A stretch of 64,000 bases of DNA from Paenibacillus alba. Its GTDB lineage: Bacteria; Bacillota; Bacilli; Paenibacillales; NBRC-103111. How positions within the stretch are numbered: position 1 is the first letter of the stretch; each line of letters opens with the position of its first letter. Shown here one piece after another: positions 8,326 through 17,995 of the stretch. The notes beneath the pieces were generated by a model. That model saw nothing but the letters and a program-made list of their open reading frames with translations. It was not told where the DNA came from and did not search any database. Position numbers and translations under genes: made by a program. The DNA lies in contig NZ_JABMKZ010000003.1 in NCBI RefSeq assembly GCF_013204855.1, forward strand, positions 434,001 through 498,000, in the 5' to 3' direction.

Positions 8326-9372
8326 TTAGACAAGGAAGAATACGACGCCTAGGATAATATAGACGACAAGAAGCAGGAGACCCTCATACCAATTCGTTGA
8401 GCCGTCCTGGGTGATGGACTTGGTAATGAAGACCGCGACTCCAATAGCAGCCAGCTCATAGGTTGTGAAGACGATGTTCATCGGTGTCCCGCCCATGAAG
8501 AAGCTGGCGATGACGAGGACAGGTGCAACGAATAAGGCGATTTGCAGGGAGCTTCCAATGGCAATTTCGACGGCTGCACCCATTTTATTTTTCATTGCCA
8601 TCATTACCGCAGCACTATGTTCCGCAGCATTACCGATAATTGCGATGAGGAAGGCGCCGACGAACAATTCAGAGAGACCGAATTTGTGCGTTACTTCTTC
8701 GAGCGTACCGACCATCCACTCACTGGAGAAAGCAACCATGACTGTCGCCAAGACGAGGAACAGAATGGATGTTGACTTGGACCATAGAGCCTCGCCGTGT
8801 TCGACGGCTGCATCGGAAAGCACATCCTTGTGGGTGACCATGGAAAACAGGAGCCAAAGCAGGTAGGCAGCTATGAGCAAGATCGCAACAATCAAGCTCA
8901 TTGAGGATGTTTCTTTGGTTGTTAATCCACCGGCAAATATCGCTGGAATGAACAAGGCGATGACACCCAGAATCATTAAAGAAGAGTTATGGGAGGCCAG
9001 TTTCACGTTAAACGATTGTTCTTTAAATTTTAAACCGCCGGCGAAAATGCTCAGCCCCAGAACGAGCAGCAGATTCCCGATGATGGAGCCGGTTAAGCTG
9101 GCTTTGACGACCTCGAACATGCCGTCTTTGACCAAGAAGATCGCAATGATGAGCTCGGCTGCGTTGCCGAAAGTCGCATTCAGGAATCCACCCATGCGGT
9201 CGCCAGCATAATGCGCGACACTTTCCGTCGCTTTGCCAAGAAACCCGGCCACGAAAATAACGGCGATAGCCGAGATGACAAACTGTAAGGTTGCGTTTAA
9301 ATGCGTGTAATGGGCTACTGCGCTCAAGATGAAAGCGAGAATTAAACCTACATAGAACAATTTTCCTTTCAA
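8326..9372 (-). CDS. Calcium/proton exchanger (CaCA family, Cax/YfkE-type)
   Basis: Membrane antiporter expected to export Ca2+ in exchange for protons. The 348-residue protein has about eleven hydrophobic helices and the two pseudo-symmetric alpha repeats. These are GGFLNATFGNAAELIIAIF (about residues 61-79) and LIAIIGNAAEHSAAVMMAMK in the second half, with the ion-binding glutamates of GNAAE. The TTG start at 9372 is supported by GGAGGG 6-7 nt upstream; no better ATG is nearby. Length and motifs match B. subtilis YfkE. Confidence 0.9.
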   Translation of the reverse strand: MKGKLFYVGLILAFILSAVAHYTHLNATLQFVISAIAVIFVAGFLGKATESVAHYAGDRMGGFLNATFGNAAELIIAIFLVKDGMFEVVKASLTGSIIGNLLLVLGLSIFAGGLKFKEQSFNVKLASHNSSLMILGVIALFIPAIFAGGLTTKETSSMSLIVAILLIAAYLLWLLFSMVTHKDVLSDAAVEHGEALWSKSTSILFLVLATVMVAFSSEWMVGTLEEVTHKFGLSELFVGAFLIAIIGNAAEHSAAVMMAMKNKMGAAVEIAIGSSLQIALFVAPVLVIASFFMGGTPMNIVFTTYELAAIGVAVFITKSITQDGSTNWYEGLLLLVVYIILGVVFFLV

Positions 9373-9472
9373 TGCAAACCCTCCGACTTATTCATTTATT
9401 GGTACTTTTTGACTTCTTATAATATACCCACTTTGTCTAGTAATGTAAATTCGATTTGTTCGACAGCATTTC

Positions 9473-9501
9473 TTGCTTTCATCTTTTGAACTTATTACAA
9501 T
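9473..9501 (+). promoter_or_regulatory. Sigma-A promoter of the Asp23-family gene
   Basis: TTGCTT (9473-9478), a 17-nt spacer and TACAAT (9496-9501), about 30 nt before the start codon. Confidence 0.7.
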
Positions 9502-9532
9502 AGATTCATACCAAGTTTAGGGAGTGATCCGT

Positions 9533-9910
9533 ATGTCCGAAGACAATCAAACCGGTTTAATTCGTATTTCTGATGATGTAGTATCGACTATCGCAGGTCT
9601 TGCGGCTCTGGAGACAGCAGGCATAGCAGGCATGTCAGGAGGCATCTCGGAAGGCTTAGCCAAGCGTCTGAGTGGGAAGAATGTGCAACGAGGCGTCTCT
9701 GTTGAAGTTGGACAAGTGGAGGCTGCCATCGATCTACGCGTTATCGTCAATTACGGTTCCCGTATTCAGGATGTATGCAGAGATCTCCAAGAGAACGTGC
9801 GAGAAGCTGTTGAGAATATGACGGGGCTAACGGTAGTTGAAGTCAACGTGAAGGTGGAAGGCGTTGCGTTCAAAGAAGAAGATATCGATGATCCACTTCG
9901 CGTAAAATAG
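9533..9910 (+). CDS. Asp23/Gls24 family protein (YqhY-like)
   Basis: 125-residue protein with the complete Asp23 domain: IRISDDVVSTIAGLAALE near the N-terminus, a central RGVSVEVG, and DLRVIVNYGSRI followed by the amphipathic helix and VEVNVKVEGV. Family members are membrane-associated envelope-stress or lipid-related proteins with no defined enzymatic role. ATG 9533 lies 8 nt after GGGAG, whereas GTG 9524 overlaps that site. A second family member (yloU) is at 53870. This copy has its own promoter and terminator, so it is monocistronic. Confidence 0.85.
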   Translation: MSEDNQTGLIRISDDVVSTIAGLAALETAGIAGMSGGISEGLAKRLSGKNVQRGVSVEVGQVEAAIDLRVIVNYGSRIQDVCRDLQENVREAVENMTGLTVVEVNVKVEGVAFKEEDIDDPLRVK

Positions 9911-9958
9911 AAAAAAGACCCAATCGAATGATTGCTCATCGATTAGGGTCTTTTTTTG
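9911..9958. terminator. Bidirectional terminator overlapping the ftsW 3' end
   Basis: AAAAAAGACCCAATCGA pairs with TCGATTAGGGTCTTTTTTT with one bulge. It serves the Asp23 gene on the plus strand and, from within the last ftsW codons, the minus strand. Confidence 0.85.
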
Positions 9959-11091
9959 GTGGGAGGTGCTTCTTTGTGCGTATGTTCACGCGAGATGCTC
10001 AGTAGGATTCCCATGCTTATGAGAGAGACCATCATAGACGAGCCCCCTGCGGATATGAAAGGCAAGGTTACACCCGTAAGTGGAATGGTTCCTGTTACGC
10101 CGCCGATATTAATAAAGGCTTGAAACGAGAACATCACCATAATGCCTACCCCCGTGAGCATGCCGAACATATCGGGACTGCGAACCGCTACGAGAATACC
10201 TCGCCAAATGAAAATAACGAAGACAAGAATGAATAACGTACTTCCAATGAAACCAAATTCTTCGCCGATGGTGGCAAAAATAAAATCGTTATGGGCTTCA
10301 GGCAAGTAGTGCAGCTTCTGGATACCTTGTCCGAATCCTGCGCCTGTTAAGCCGCCGTGCCCGAATGCAAATAAAGATTGCACAACTTGATGACCGGCAC
10401 CTTGGGGATCGGCAAAGGGATCCATAAACGAGGTAATACGGCTTATCCGATAGTTTTTGGATTCCGCTCCGCCACTGAGCAAGAAAAGTGAAACACCTAT
10501 CGCGGCTAAGGCCGTAAAGCTTGTCCCAAGCAAGAAGATGTGCTTTAAATTAGAGCCCCCGACCATAATGACAATCGCTGAGCAAACGAAGAGTATCATG
10601 CACGAGCCAAGATCCGGCTGCATCATAATCAGGAAACAGACAAAGCCAACAACAATCAATGCCGGGAGCAGTCCCTTTTTGAAGTTGCGGAACTTCTCGT
10701 CTTTATTGCTGATCATCGAAGCCAAGTACATGACAACAATTAATTTGGCGAACTCTGTTGGTTGGATCCCAAATCTGCCAAGTGTGTACCAACTGCTGGC
10801 CCCTTTTGTTGCGCTGGTGAATATAACGAAGATCAGAGCTACTACAACCAAGAAAAAGGCAGGTATGACCAATTTCTTAAACTTGGTGTAATGGATATTC
10901 ATGCAGATGAGCATTCCAATTGATCCCATGCCGACTGCAATTAACTGCTTCTTTGTGAAATACCAAGTATCACCAAAGTACGCATCTGTCATCGAGCTTG
11001 CGCTGAATACCATGGCGAGTCCGAAACAAACGAGGACAAAGGTTAAAAAAAGCAGCAGAAAATCCGGCGTTCCTCTTCGAGGGGGATTCAT
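9943..11091 (-). CDS. ftsW: FtsW/RodA/SpoVE-family peptidoglycan glycosyltransferase
   Basis: SEDS-family polymerase that extends glycan strands from lipid II together with a class B PBP. The 382-residue protein has about ten transmembrane helices. Visible motifs are GASSWYTLG and GIQPTEFAKL (about residues 96-118), MMQPDLGSCMI, and ATIGEEFGFIGS in the second half, ending ISAGGSSMM. I call it FtsW rather than RodA because of the ylaN neighbourhood; sequence alone would allow SpoVE. It is followed downstream by a bidirectional terminator and preceded, 13 nt upstream, by the YugN-like gene in the same direction. Confidence 0.88.
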   Translation of the reverse strand: MNPPRRGTPDFLLLFLTFVLVCFGLAMVFSASSMTDAYFGDTWYFTKKQLIAVGMGSIGMLICMNIHYTKFKKLVIPAFFLVVVALIFVIFTSATKGASSWYTLGRFGIQPTEFAKLIVVMYLASMISNKDEKFRNFKKGLLPALIVVGFVCFLIMMQPDLGSCMILFVCSAIVIMVGGSNLKHIFLLGTSFTALAAIGVSLFLLSGGAESKNYRISRITSFMDPFADPQGAGHQVVQSLFAFGHGGLTGAGFGQGIQKLHYLPEAHNDFIFATIGEEFGFIGSTLFILVFVIFIWRGILVAVRSPDMFGMLTGVGIMVMFSFQAFINIGGVTGTIPLTGVTLPFISAGGSSMMVSLISMGILLSISREHTHKEAPPTKKRP

Positions 11092-11104
11092 GCTGAACCC
11101 TCGC

Positions 11105-11452
11105 CTAGTCTGCCAGTAATTGCTGCAGCTGCGCTAATTTTTGATTGGAAATTTTCAATACAGAATCCGGCACTGGGGAATTGTAGTCCAAGCCATGCGG
11201 GAATGTTTCTCTTCCTATGTAAGCTTCTTCCAAGAACAGGATAGCATAAGGAGATTCCAGCTTGCCGCTTTCCACACGTGCGTTTACGCGTAAGAAATAC
11301 ACGGATTGCGTTGCTTTATCTTCCATTTTAAAGTCATAAGTAGCACGTGTGTATTCCCACTGCCAACGCACAAAACCTAGTTTGGTCGTTACTTCATCCA
11401 GGTGAGCCAAGTCGCTTTTTAAGCCTTTTAAGCCAGTTGCTTCAATAATCAC
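11105..11452 (-). CDS. YugN-like family protein
   Basis: 115-residue soluble protein with the YugN pattern: a long N-terminal stretch GFVRWQWEYTRATYDFKMED, then YFLRVNARVESGKLESPYA and GRETFPHGLDY. Function is not known in any species. The GTG start at 11452 is chosen because GGAGGC lies at the right distance and no ATG fits. It is upstream of and co-directional with ftsW, separated by only 13 nt, so the two are probably co-transcribed. Confidence 0.8.
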   Translation of the reverse strand: MIIEATGLKGLKSDLAHLDEVTTKLGFVRWQWEYTRATYDFKMEDKATQSVYFLRVNARVESGKLESPYAILFLEEAYIGRETFPHGLDYNSPVPDSVLKISNQKLAQLQQLLAD

Positions 11453-11655
11453 GTTAACGCCTCCATATTGTACGTATGCATTCTTTATTCATGATAGTAT
11501 GTTTCCCATGGTTCTGCAAGTCGATAAGCACGTCTAATTTCTAATATTTGATGGCACTTTAGAGATGAAACCAAGCCTTTATTTTGGTAGAATAGGTTCA
11601 AAGACACCACAAAAGTGTAAAGATGAGAAACAAGGATGGGCGGAGGAGTTTCCTA

Positions 11656-12825
11656 ATGAATGATTTTCAAGCAGGCTTGCAAGCGATTTATGACGAAATG
11701 GTTGCCTGGAGGCGCTACTTACATCAAAACCCGGAGCTCTCGTTCCATGAATATCGTACGGCTGAATTTATAGCGAATCACCTGCTTAGTTGGGATATAG
11801 AAGTTCGTCAAGGCGTAGGCGGCAATGGCGTTGTCGGTTTGCTTCGTGGAAGCAAGGAAGGCAGGACGGTAGCATTGCGGGCAGACATTGATGCCTTGCC
11901 TATTCAAGATGAGAAGAACTGCGAGTATTCTTCCCTCAAGAGCGGAATCATGCACGCGTGCGGACATGATGCACACACCTCTACGCTGCTAGGCATTGCC
12001 AAAGTGGCCAGTCAGCTTCGCGATCAGCTCAAGGGGAACTTGGTTTTCCTGTTCCAGCATGCCGAAGAAATTACGCCTGGCGGTGCGGATGCCATGATCA
12101 AGGATGGCGCCTTGGAAGGCGTAGACGCAGTATTTGGTGTTCATCTCTGGACGCCATTCCAAGTAGGTCATGTTTATAGCAAGGGCGGGCCTCTCATGGC
12201 TGCTCCGGATGAGTTCACCATCCACATTCAAGGCAAAGGCGGACATGGCGGTTTGCCGCATCAAACGATCGACAGCATTTATGTCGCTTCGCAATTGGTC
12301 GTTAATTTGCAATCCATTGTCAGCCGACAAGTGGATCCCATAGAGCCTTGTGTGGTCAGCATAGGCTCTTTCCATGGGGGAACAAGCTTCAATGTCATTG
12401 CAGAAACAAGTGTGCTTAGCGGCACGGTCCGAACATTCAATGCGGAGCTCAGAGCGGATGTGAAGCAGCGTGTTGAACGCATCGTAGCCTCTACTTGCGA
12501 TATGCATCAAGCAACGTATCAGTTGGATTATAAGCTAGGTTATCCCACTGTGGTGAACGACGAAAAGGAAGCAGAACGGTTCTTCAGCGTCGGGCAATCC
12601 TTGTTCGGCGAAGAAGCGGTGCATGAATCTCCCCTTATTATGGCCGGTGAAGACTTCTCCTATTATTTGCACCACCGACCGGGCTGTTACATGTTTGTGG
12701 GAGCCGGTAATGTGGAGGATGGAATTATTCATCCGCATCACCATCCGAAATTTGATATTGACGAGAAATCCATGCTGCATGCAGCCAATTTATTGATTGG
12801 GATGGCTTTGGATTATATGGCATGA
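11656..12825 (+). CDS. M20-family metallo-amidohydrolase (N-acyl amino acid hydrolase type)
   Basis: Zinc or manganese-dependent cytosolic hydrolase that removes acyl groups from amino-acid conjugates. The 389-residue protein shows M20D motifs in order: RRYLHQNPELSFHE near the start, ACGHDAHTSTLLG, HAEEITPGGAD, a dimerisation lid with GKGGHGGLPHQ, and MAGEDFSYYL near the end. The Cys/His metal ligands of this subfamily are all present. ATG 11656 follows GGAGGAG by 7 nt; the in-frame ATG at 11623 has no such site. The real substrate cannot be read from the sequence. Confidence 0.9.
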   Translation: MNDFQAGLQAIYDEMVAWRRYLHQNPELSFHEYRTAEFIANHLLSWDIEVRQGVGGNGVVGLLRGSKEGRTVALRADIDALPIQDEKNCEYSSLKSGIMHACGHDAHTSTLLGIAKVASQLRDQLKGNLVFLFQHAEEITPGGADAMIKDGALEGVDAVFGVHLWTPFQVGHVYSKGGPLMAAPDEFTIHIQGKGGHGGLPHQTIDSIYVASQLVVNLQSIVSRQVDPIEPCVVSIGSFHGGTSFNVIAETSVLSGTVRTFNAELRADVKQRVERIVASTCDMHQATYQLDYKLGYPTVVNDEKEAERFFSVGQSLFGEEAVHESPLIMAGEDFSYYLHHRPGCYMFVGAGNVEDGIIHPHHHPKFDIDEKSMLHAANLLIGMALDYMA

Positions 12826-12888
12826 ATGCCGCCTCCCCTTTGGAGAATGATAAGAGGTGTACGTTAACTCCAAGGAGGGATAGTGGCT

Positions 12889-13329
12889 ATGTCAGGGAAA
12901 ACAGTGAAAGACATCATGAGTACAGATTGCGTAACGGTTACGCTGCAGGATAATGTCTATGAGATTGCGGTAAAAATGAAGCAGCATGACATTGGATTTG
13001 TCGCCGTAGTTGATGGCAAAAAGCTAATTGGTGTTGTGACTGACCGTGATCTTGTCGTACGCGGCTACGCAGAGAAGAAGTCAGGCTCTACTGCTGTGGA
13101 TGATGTGATTACGAAAGACATGGCGACCATTACGCCAAGCACTTCGATTGAAGAGGCCGCGAAAATAATGGCGAAGCAACAAATTCGCCGCTTGCCGGTC
13201 GTAGAAAATGGAGAGCTTGTTGGCATAGTCGCAATTGGAGATTTGGCTGTGCGAGGAAAGTTCGAGGATGAGGCAGGAGAGGCGCTTAGTCGCATTTCTT
13301 CCGACAAAACATTCGTTGGCAGCAAGTAA
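12889..13329 (+). CDS. Tandem CBS-domain protein
   Basis: 146-residue protein made almost entirely of two CBS domains (about 5-65 and 72-132), with VKDIMSTDCVTV opening the first and VDDVITKDMATI the second. Each carries the GVVTDRDL or GIVAIGDL end motif. CBS pairs bind adenosyl ligands, but the target regulated by this stand-alone protein is unknown. ATG 12889 follows AAGGAGGG by 9 nt. A strong terminator follows. Confidence 0.87.
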   Translation: MSGKTVKDIMSTDCVTVTLQDNVYEIAVKMKQHDIGFVAVVDGKKLIGVVTDRDLVVRGYAEKKSGSTAVDDVITKDMATITPSTSIEEAAKIMAKQQIRRLPVVENGELVGIVAIGDLAVRGKFEDEAGEALSRISSDKTFVGSK

Positions 13330-13351
13330 ATCGTCCTTATTGGTTCATGAG

Positions 13352-13392
13352 AAAGCGGCTCTTTTCCATCGTGGAAGGGGCTGCTTTTTTAT
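13352..13392 (+). terminator. Intrinsic terminator after the CBS gene
   Basis: AAGCGGCTCTTTTCCA pairs with TGGAAGGGGCTGCTT across TCG and is followed by TTTTTTA. Confidence 0.85.
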
Positions 13393-13440
13393 TGAAAATT
13401 CTGAAATCGATCTTTACTCCAGATAAGCCTATAGGAGATA

Positions 13441-15588
13441 ATGAAAGCGTATAACTGTAGAGGTGGCTTACATCGTAAAATGGCAAATGAGAAAGAAAGC
13501 ACGATGATAGGTGTAATTATCCTAGACGACCGTTGGCATTATACGTATGTAAATGAATATGCTGCAGCTCTCTTAGGGCGATGTTCTGCTGACTTAGTAG
13601 GTAAGGTGATCTGGGCTGAATTTCCTCTAGCTATGCGCTATGCTTGTTACGAACAGTTCCATAAATCTTTTCAACATAACACGGAAGTTTACTTCGATGA
13701 ATACATACAATCGATCAACCAGTGGTTTCAGGTCAGTGCTTATCCATTTGAAGGCCATTTGCATATTAGATTGCACAAACAAATCTCCATGGAAATGAGT
13801 TTTCTACAGGAACGTACGGCTAAAATGTATATCGAACATGCACAGGATATCATCACGTTGACAACGAGAGACGGTATATTTCGATACGTCTCTCCTGCGA
13901 TCCAGCGATTGCTTGGGTTTGAGGTTGATGAAATTCTAGGTATTCATATTTTCGCCTATTGTCACCCGGAAGACATAGAAGCGCTTAGAGGAAGCTTCAT
14001 GGAAGAAGATGGGTTATTTCTCAATAACGATCAAGGCATCATGACCTGCCGGTTTCTTCACAAGAATGGTTGGTATGTTTGGTTTGAGATGAATTATAAA
14101 TGGATGCTCAGTGAAGAGGGCGAGCGAAGTCAAAAGTTATGCATTTGGCGGGATATTACGGAACGCAAGCTTGTCGAGGAGCGATTCGTGCAGGCTCAGC
14201 GACTGGGTCAATTCGGCAGCTTCGAACGTGAATTAACGAAAAATTATATACTATGGTCGGATGAAATCTATCGTATTCATGGTCTTGCGCCTCAAGAGCA
14301 GATGAATCTGAGAGATGCGATCCAATTGATTGTGCCTGAGGATCGAGAGAAAGTCGGGCTGGCTCTTGAAAAGGCTGTTCGCCAAGGGAAAGTCGAGGTT
14401 GAGTATCGAATTACTCGTGCGGACGGTGAGCTGCGTTACATTAAGACGCAGATTGAGCGTTCTAGAACTGATAGCAATCGGCTCATCGTTCGTGGACTTA
14501 TGCACGATATTACGGGGCATAAGCTCATTGAAGAGGAACTCAAAAAAAGCAAAGCGAACCTTCAAATCTCGCAAGAGATCGCAGGCCTTGGACATTATAG
14601 CTGGGATGTTATTCGCAATGAGCTGCAGTGGTCTGATGAATTGTTTACCTTACTCCATATCCAGCGTGATTCTTATACAAGTCAAATGGATCTTTTCATT
14701 CATATCGTTCATTCGGACGATATTCTCAAGGTGAAGGAAGCGTTGCGAGAAGCGCTGCAAGAGGGTTCGCTTGATATGACAGTCAGGATTATTGTGGATG
14801 GGGGCATCCGTACGATTCATACAATGGCCAAGACAACCTATGACGAATGGGGTAGGCCTCTGCGTGTATTCGGAACTGTTCAGGACATTACACTTCAGAA
14901 GCAGACGGAAGAACTGCTTCGACGGACAGAGAAATTGAATGTTGCCGGCCAATTAGCGGCAGGTATTGCGCATGAGATAAGGAATCCGCTTACAGCGCTT
15001 AAAGGCTTTGCAAAACTGATGTGTCATGCTAATGAAGAGAGTAAGCTGCGTTATTTTCAAATCATGCAGGAAGAATTTAATCGTATTGAATTGATTCTTG
15101 GGGAACTGCTCATCTTAGCCAAGCCACAAGTGTTAGCCTATCAACTGCATGATGTGATAGCAATTCTTCGTGAAGTGATTGAACTGCTCAATACCGAGGC
15201 CATTATCAGTAACGTCATCATTGATCTGACTTATGAACCCGATCTTCCATTGGTAAGAAGTGAGAGCAGTCAATTAAAGCAAGTGTTTATCAATGTCATC
15301 AAAAATGCGATAGAAGCAATGCCGACTGGCGGGAATTTGCGCATTATCGTTCGCAAAACGGCGAACCATGTAGCCTTCTTTTTTGAAGATCAAGGTCAGG
15401 GAATTTCAGAGGAACGGCTGCCGCGCATAGGGGAACCCTTTTATACAACCAAAGAGAAAGGCACGGGACTGGGGATGATGGTCAGCTTTGCGATTATTGA
15501 TGAGCATCAGGGCCATATCGCGTATCAAAGCAAGCTTGGCGTGGGGACAACGGTGCATATTCAACTGCCGGCATCTGTGGAAGGGTAA
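13441..15588 (+). CDS. Multi-PAS sensor histidine kinase (sporulation-kinase type)
   Basis: 715-residue cytosolic kinase with four PAS domains (about 15-110, 125-240, 250-365, 375-490). A HisKA dimerisation domain follows with the phosphoacceptor His at about residue 511 in GIAHEIRNPLT. The HATPase domain has an N box NVIKNAIEA, G1 EDQGQGIS and G2 KGTGLGM. No membrane segment and no adjacent response regulator are seen, so it is an orphan kinase. This architecture resembles the Spo0A-phosphorelay kinases KinA/KinE; that role is inference. The ATG at 13441 has AGGAG only 3 nt away; an in-frame ATG at 13480 is the alternative. Confidence 0.88.
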   Translation: MKAYNCRGGLHRKMANEKESTMIGVIILDDRWHYTYVNEYAAALLGRCSADLVGKVIWAEFPLAMRYACYEQFHKSFQHNTEVYFDEYIQSINQWFQVSAYPFEGHLHIRLHKQISMEMSFLQERTAKMYIEHAQDIITLTTRDGIFRYVSPAIQRLLGFEVDEILGIHIFAYCHPEDIEALRGSFMEEDGLFLNNDQGIMTCRFLHKNGWYVWFEMNYKWMLSEEGERSQKLCIWRDITERKLVEERFVQAQRLGQFGSFERELTKNYILWSDEIYRIHGLAPQEQMNLRDAIQLIVPEDREKVGLALEKAVRQGKVEVEYRITRADGELRYIKTQIERSRTDSNRLIVRGLMHDITGHKLIEEELKKSKANLQISQEIAGLGHYSWDVIRNELQWSDELFTLLHIQRDSYTSQMDLFIHIVHSDDILKVKEALREALQEGSLDMTVRIIVDGGIRTIHTMAKTTYDEWGRPLRVFGTVQDITLQKQTEELLRRTEKLNVAGQLAAGIAHEIRNPLTALKGFAKLMCHANEESKLRYFQIMQEEFNRIELILGELLILAKPQVLAYQLHDVIAILREVIELLNTEAIISNVIIDLTYEPDLPLVRSESSQLKQVFINVIKNAIEAMPTGGNLRIIVRKTANHVAFFFEDQGQGISEERLPRIGEPFYTTKEKGTGLGMMVSFAIIDEHQGHIAYQSKLGVGTTVHIQLPASVEG

Positions 15589-15745
15589 ATTCGCGGTAGC
15601 AGTCAATTTCAGTCATAGGACTTCTGCAACTGTCAAAGTTCGCAATAAGGTGGTCAATCTGAGACAAGATGCATGCTTATAAATATGCTACATTGGTAAC
15701 GTGTTCAATGATTCCGAATCTGACAGGAAAAAGGTGACGTACAGG

Positions 15746-16894
15746 ATGAACAAAGTAAGGATTGGTATTATTGGTCTTGGCAACATGGGAACCGGACATG
15801 CCAAATATTTGATCAACAACGAAGTGAAGGGCGCTGAGCTAACGGCTATTTGTGAGTTCAGAGCGGACCGTTTGGAATGGGCGAAAGAAAACCTTGGCGA
15901 AGGTGTCCAATTATTTGACAATCTCGATACGTTTCTTGCTTCGGGAACCATTGACGGTGTTTTGATCGCAACGCCTCATTATGATCACCCAGAAGTAGCT
16001 GCTAAAGCTTTCAAAGCGGGACTTCATGTCTTGTGTGAGAAGCCTGCGGGCGTTTACACGAAACAAGTTCGTCAAATGAACGAGGCTGCGCAAGCTTCCG
16101 GTAAAGTATTCAGCATGATGTACAATCAACGTACAAATCCTTTATATAAAAAGTTGAAGGACCTAGTTTCTTCAGGTGAGCTTGGTGAAATCCGCAGAAC
16201 GAACTGGATTATTACAAACTGGTATAGATCCCAAAGCTACTACGATTCAGGCGGTTGGCGTGCAACTTGGGCTGGTGAAGGCGGCGGCGTTCTGATCAAT
16301 CAGGATCCGCACCAATTGGACTTGTGGCAGTGGACGATTGATATGATGCCTAAACGCGTTCGTGCATTCTGCTATTTCGGCAAACATCGCAACATCGAAG
16401 TTGAGGACGATGTAACCGCATTCGTTGAATATGAGAATGGCGCAACGGGCTTATTCGTAACGACAACTGGTGAAGCTCCAGGAACGAACCGATTCGAATT
16501 GTCAGGCGACCGCGGGAAAATTGTGATCGAAGATGGCAAATTGACCTTCTGGCGCTTGCGTGTGTCCGAAAGAGAATTCAATGAAACCTTCAAAGGTGGA
16601 TTTGGACAACCGGAATGCTGGAAGTGCGAGATTCCGATTGAAGGGCAAGAAACCGGCCACAAGGGCATTACGCAAAACTTTGTTGATGCAATTCTTCATG
16701 GGACTCCGCTGGTTGCTCCAGGCGAAGAAGGAATCAAAGGCTTGATGTTGTCCAATGCGATGCTATTGTCAACATGGACAGACAACTGGGTTGATCTGCC
16801 GATTGATGAAGAGCTCTTCGAGCAGCACTTGCAAGACAAGATCAAAAACTCCAAAGTCAACAAAGAAGCGGGCTTTAAAACGTTGGATGTTTAA
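15746..16894 (+). CDS. Gfo/Idh/MocA family oxidoreductase (first of pair)
   Basis: NAD(P)-dependent sugar or inositol dehydrogenase-like protein of 382 residues. The Rossmann motif GIIGLGNMGTGH is at about 6-17, the conserved CEKPAG (about 108-113) marks the cofactor domain, and the catalytic GGGVLINQDPHQLDLW region carries the usual His. ATG 15746 lies 8 nt after AAAGGTGA. It is followed 27 nt later by a second family member, so the two likely act on one carbohydrate pathway. The substrate is not identifiable. Confidence 0.9.
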   Translation: MNKVRIGIIGLGNMGTGHAKYLINNEVKGAELTAICEFRADRLEWAKENLGEGVQLFDNLDTFLASGTIDGVLIATPHYDHPEVAAKAFKAGLHVLCEKPAGVYTKQVRQMNEAAQASGKVFSMMYNQRTNPLYKKLKDLVSSGELGEIRRTNWIITNWYRSQSYYDSGGWRATWAGEGGGVLINQDPHQLDLWQWTIDMMPKRVRAFCYFGKHRNIEVEDDVTAFVEYENGATGLFVTTTGEAPGTNRFELSGDRGKIVIEDGKLTFWRLRVSEREFNETFKGGFGQPECWKCEIPIEGQETGHKGITQNFVDAILHGTPLVAPGEEGIKGLMLSNAMLLSTWTDNWVDLPIDEELFEQHLQDKIKNSKVNKEAGFKTLDV

Positions 16895-16921
16895 TATAAG
16901 CCGTTGGAGGAATGATTGGAT

Positions 16922-17995
16922 ATGCAAAAAAGCGATGGCATGAATTACGCGCCAAAAGGAAAACCGAACATTGTCGTTCAAAAAGGGGAGTTCGTCTTCG
17001 CGGCGATTGCTTTGGACCATGGTCATATCTACGGGATGTGCAATGGGCTTCAAGAAGCGGGAGCTGAGCTGAAGTGGGTGTATGACCAGGATCCTGCGAA
17101 AGTACAGGCTTTCATTGAGAGATATCCGCATGTCAAAGCTGCGGCGTCGGAGCAGGAGATTTTCGATGATGCAGAGGTTAAGCTCATCGCTTCGGCTGCT
17201 GTTCCTTCAGAACGCGGAGCCTTGGGAATTAGAGCCATGGAGCACGGCAAGGATTACTTCACGGATAAAACACCATTCACTACGCTGGAGCAGCTTGCTG
17301 CTGCTAAAGCTAAGGTGGAAGAAACGGGTCGCAAGTATGCCGTTTACTTCAGTGAGCGCCTTCATGTGGAGAGTGCCGTTTTTGCAGGCCAGCTGATTGA
17401 AGAGGGAGCCATTGGCCGTGTCGTTCAAGTCATTGGTCTTGGACCACATCGGTTGGGAGCAGCAGGTCGTCCGGATTGGTTTTTCAAGAAGGACAAATAC
17501 GGTGGTATTCTCTGTGATATCGGCAGTCATCAAATCGAGCAGTTTTTGTTCTATGCCGGCTGTAAGGATGCTACGATTGCAAGCAGCAAAGTAGCGAACT
17601 ATCATGCGAAGGACTATCCAGAGCTTGAGGATTTCGGAGATGCAACGCTAATTGGAGACAATGGGGCGACGAACTATTTCCGAGTTGATTGGTTAACACC
17701 AACTGGTCTAGGGACTTGGGGAGACGGACGGACACTGATTCTTGGAACCGAAGGGTACATTGAGCTTCGCAAGTATATTGACATTGCACGCGATCCGCAG
17801 GGAGATCAGTTATATCTCGTCAACCAGCAAGGGGAAAAGCACTACAGCCTGCATGGGCAAGTAGGCTTTCCATTCTTTGGTCAATTGATTTTGGATTGTC
17901 TCCACGGAACCGAGCACGCGATGACTCAGGCTCATACGTTCAAAGCGGCAGAGCTCTGCTTGCTTGCTCAAGAGAAAGCCGTTCGTGTGGAGTAG
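16922..17995 (+). CDS. Gfo/Idh/MocA family oxidoreductase (second of pair)
   Basis: About 357 residues, clearly diverged from its upstream neighbour: no classic N-terminal GxGxxG. Instead it reads FAAIALDHGHIYGMCNGLQE, while DKTPFTTLEQ occupies the EKP position and GGILCDIGSHQIEQFLFY supplies the active-site His. GGAGG at 16906-16910 could serve TTG 16916 or ATG 16922; I list the ATG. The last 56 nt overlap the end of the convergent LysR gene. The altered EKP motif (DKT) suggests a different sugar or cofactor preference. Confidence 0.88.
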   Translation: MQKSDGMNYAPKGKPNIVVQKGEFVFAAIALDHGHIYGMCNGLQEAGAELKWVYDQDPAKVQAFIERYPHVKAAASEQEIFDDAEVKLIASAAVPSERGALGIRAMEHGKDYFTDKTPFTTLEQLAAAKAKVEETGRKYAVYFSERLHVESAVFAGQLIEEGAIGRVVQVIGLGPHRLGAAGRPDWFFKKDKYGGILCDIGSHQIEQFLFYAGCKDATIASSKVANYHAKDYPELEDFGDATLIGDNGATNYFRVDWLTPTGLGTWGDGRTLILGTEGYIELRKYIDIARDPQGDQLYLVNQQGEKHYSLHGQVGFPFFGQLILDCLHGTEHAMTQAHTFKAAELCLLAQEKAVRVE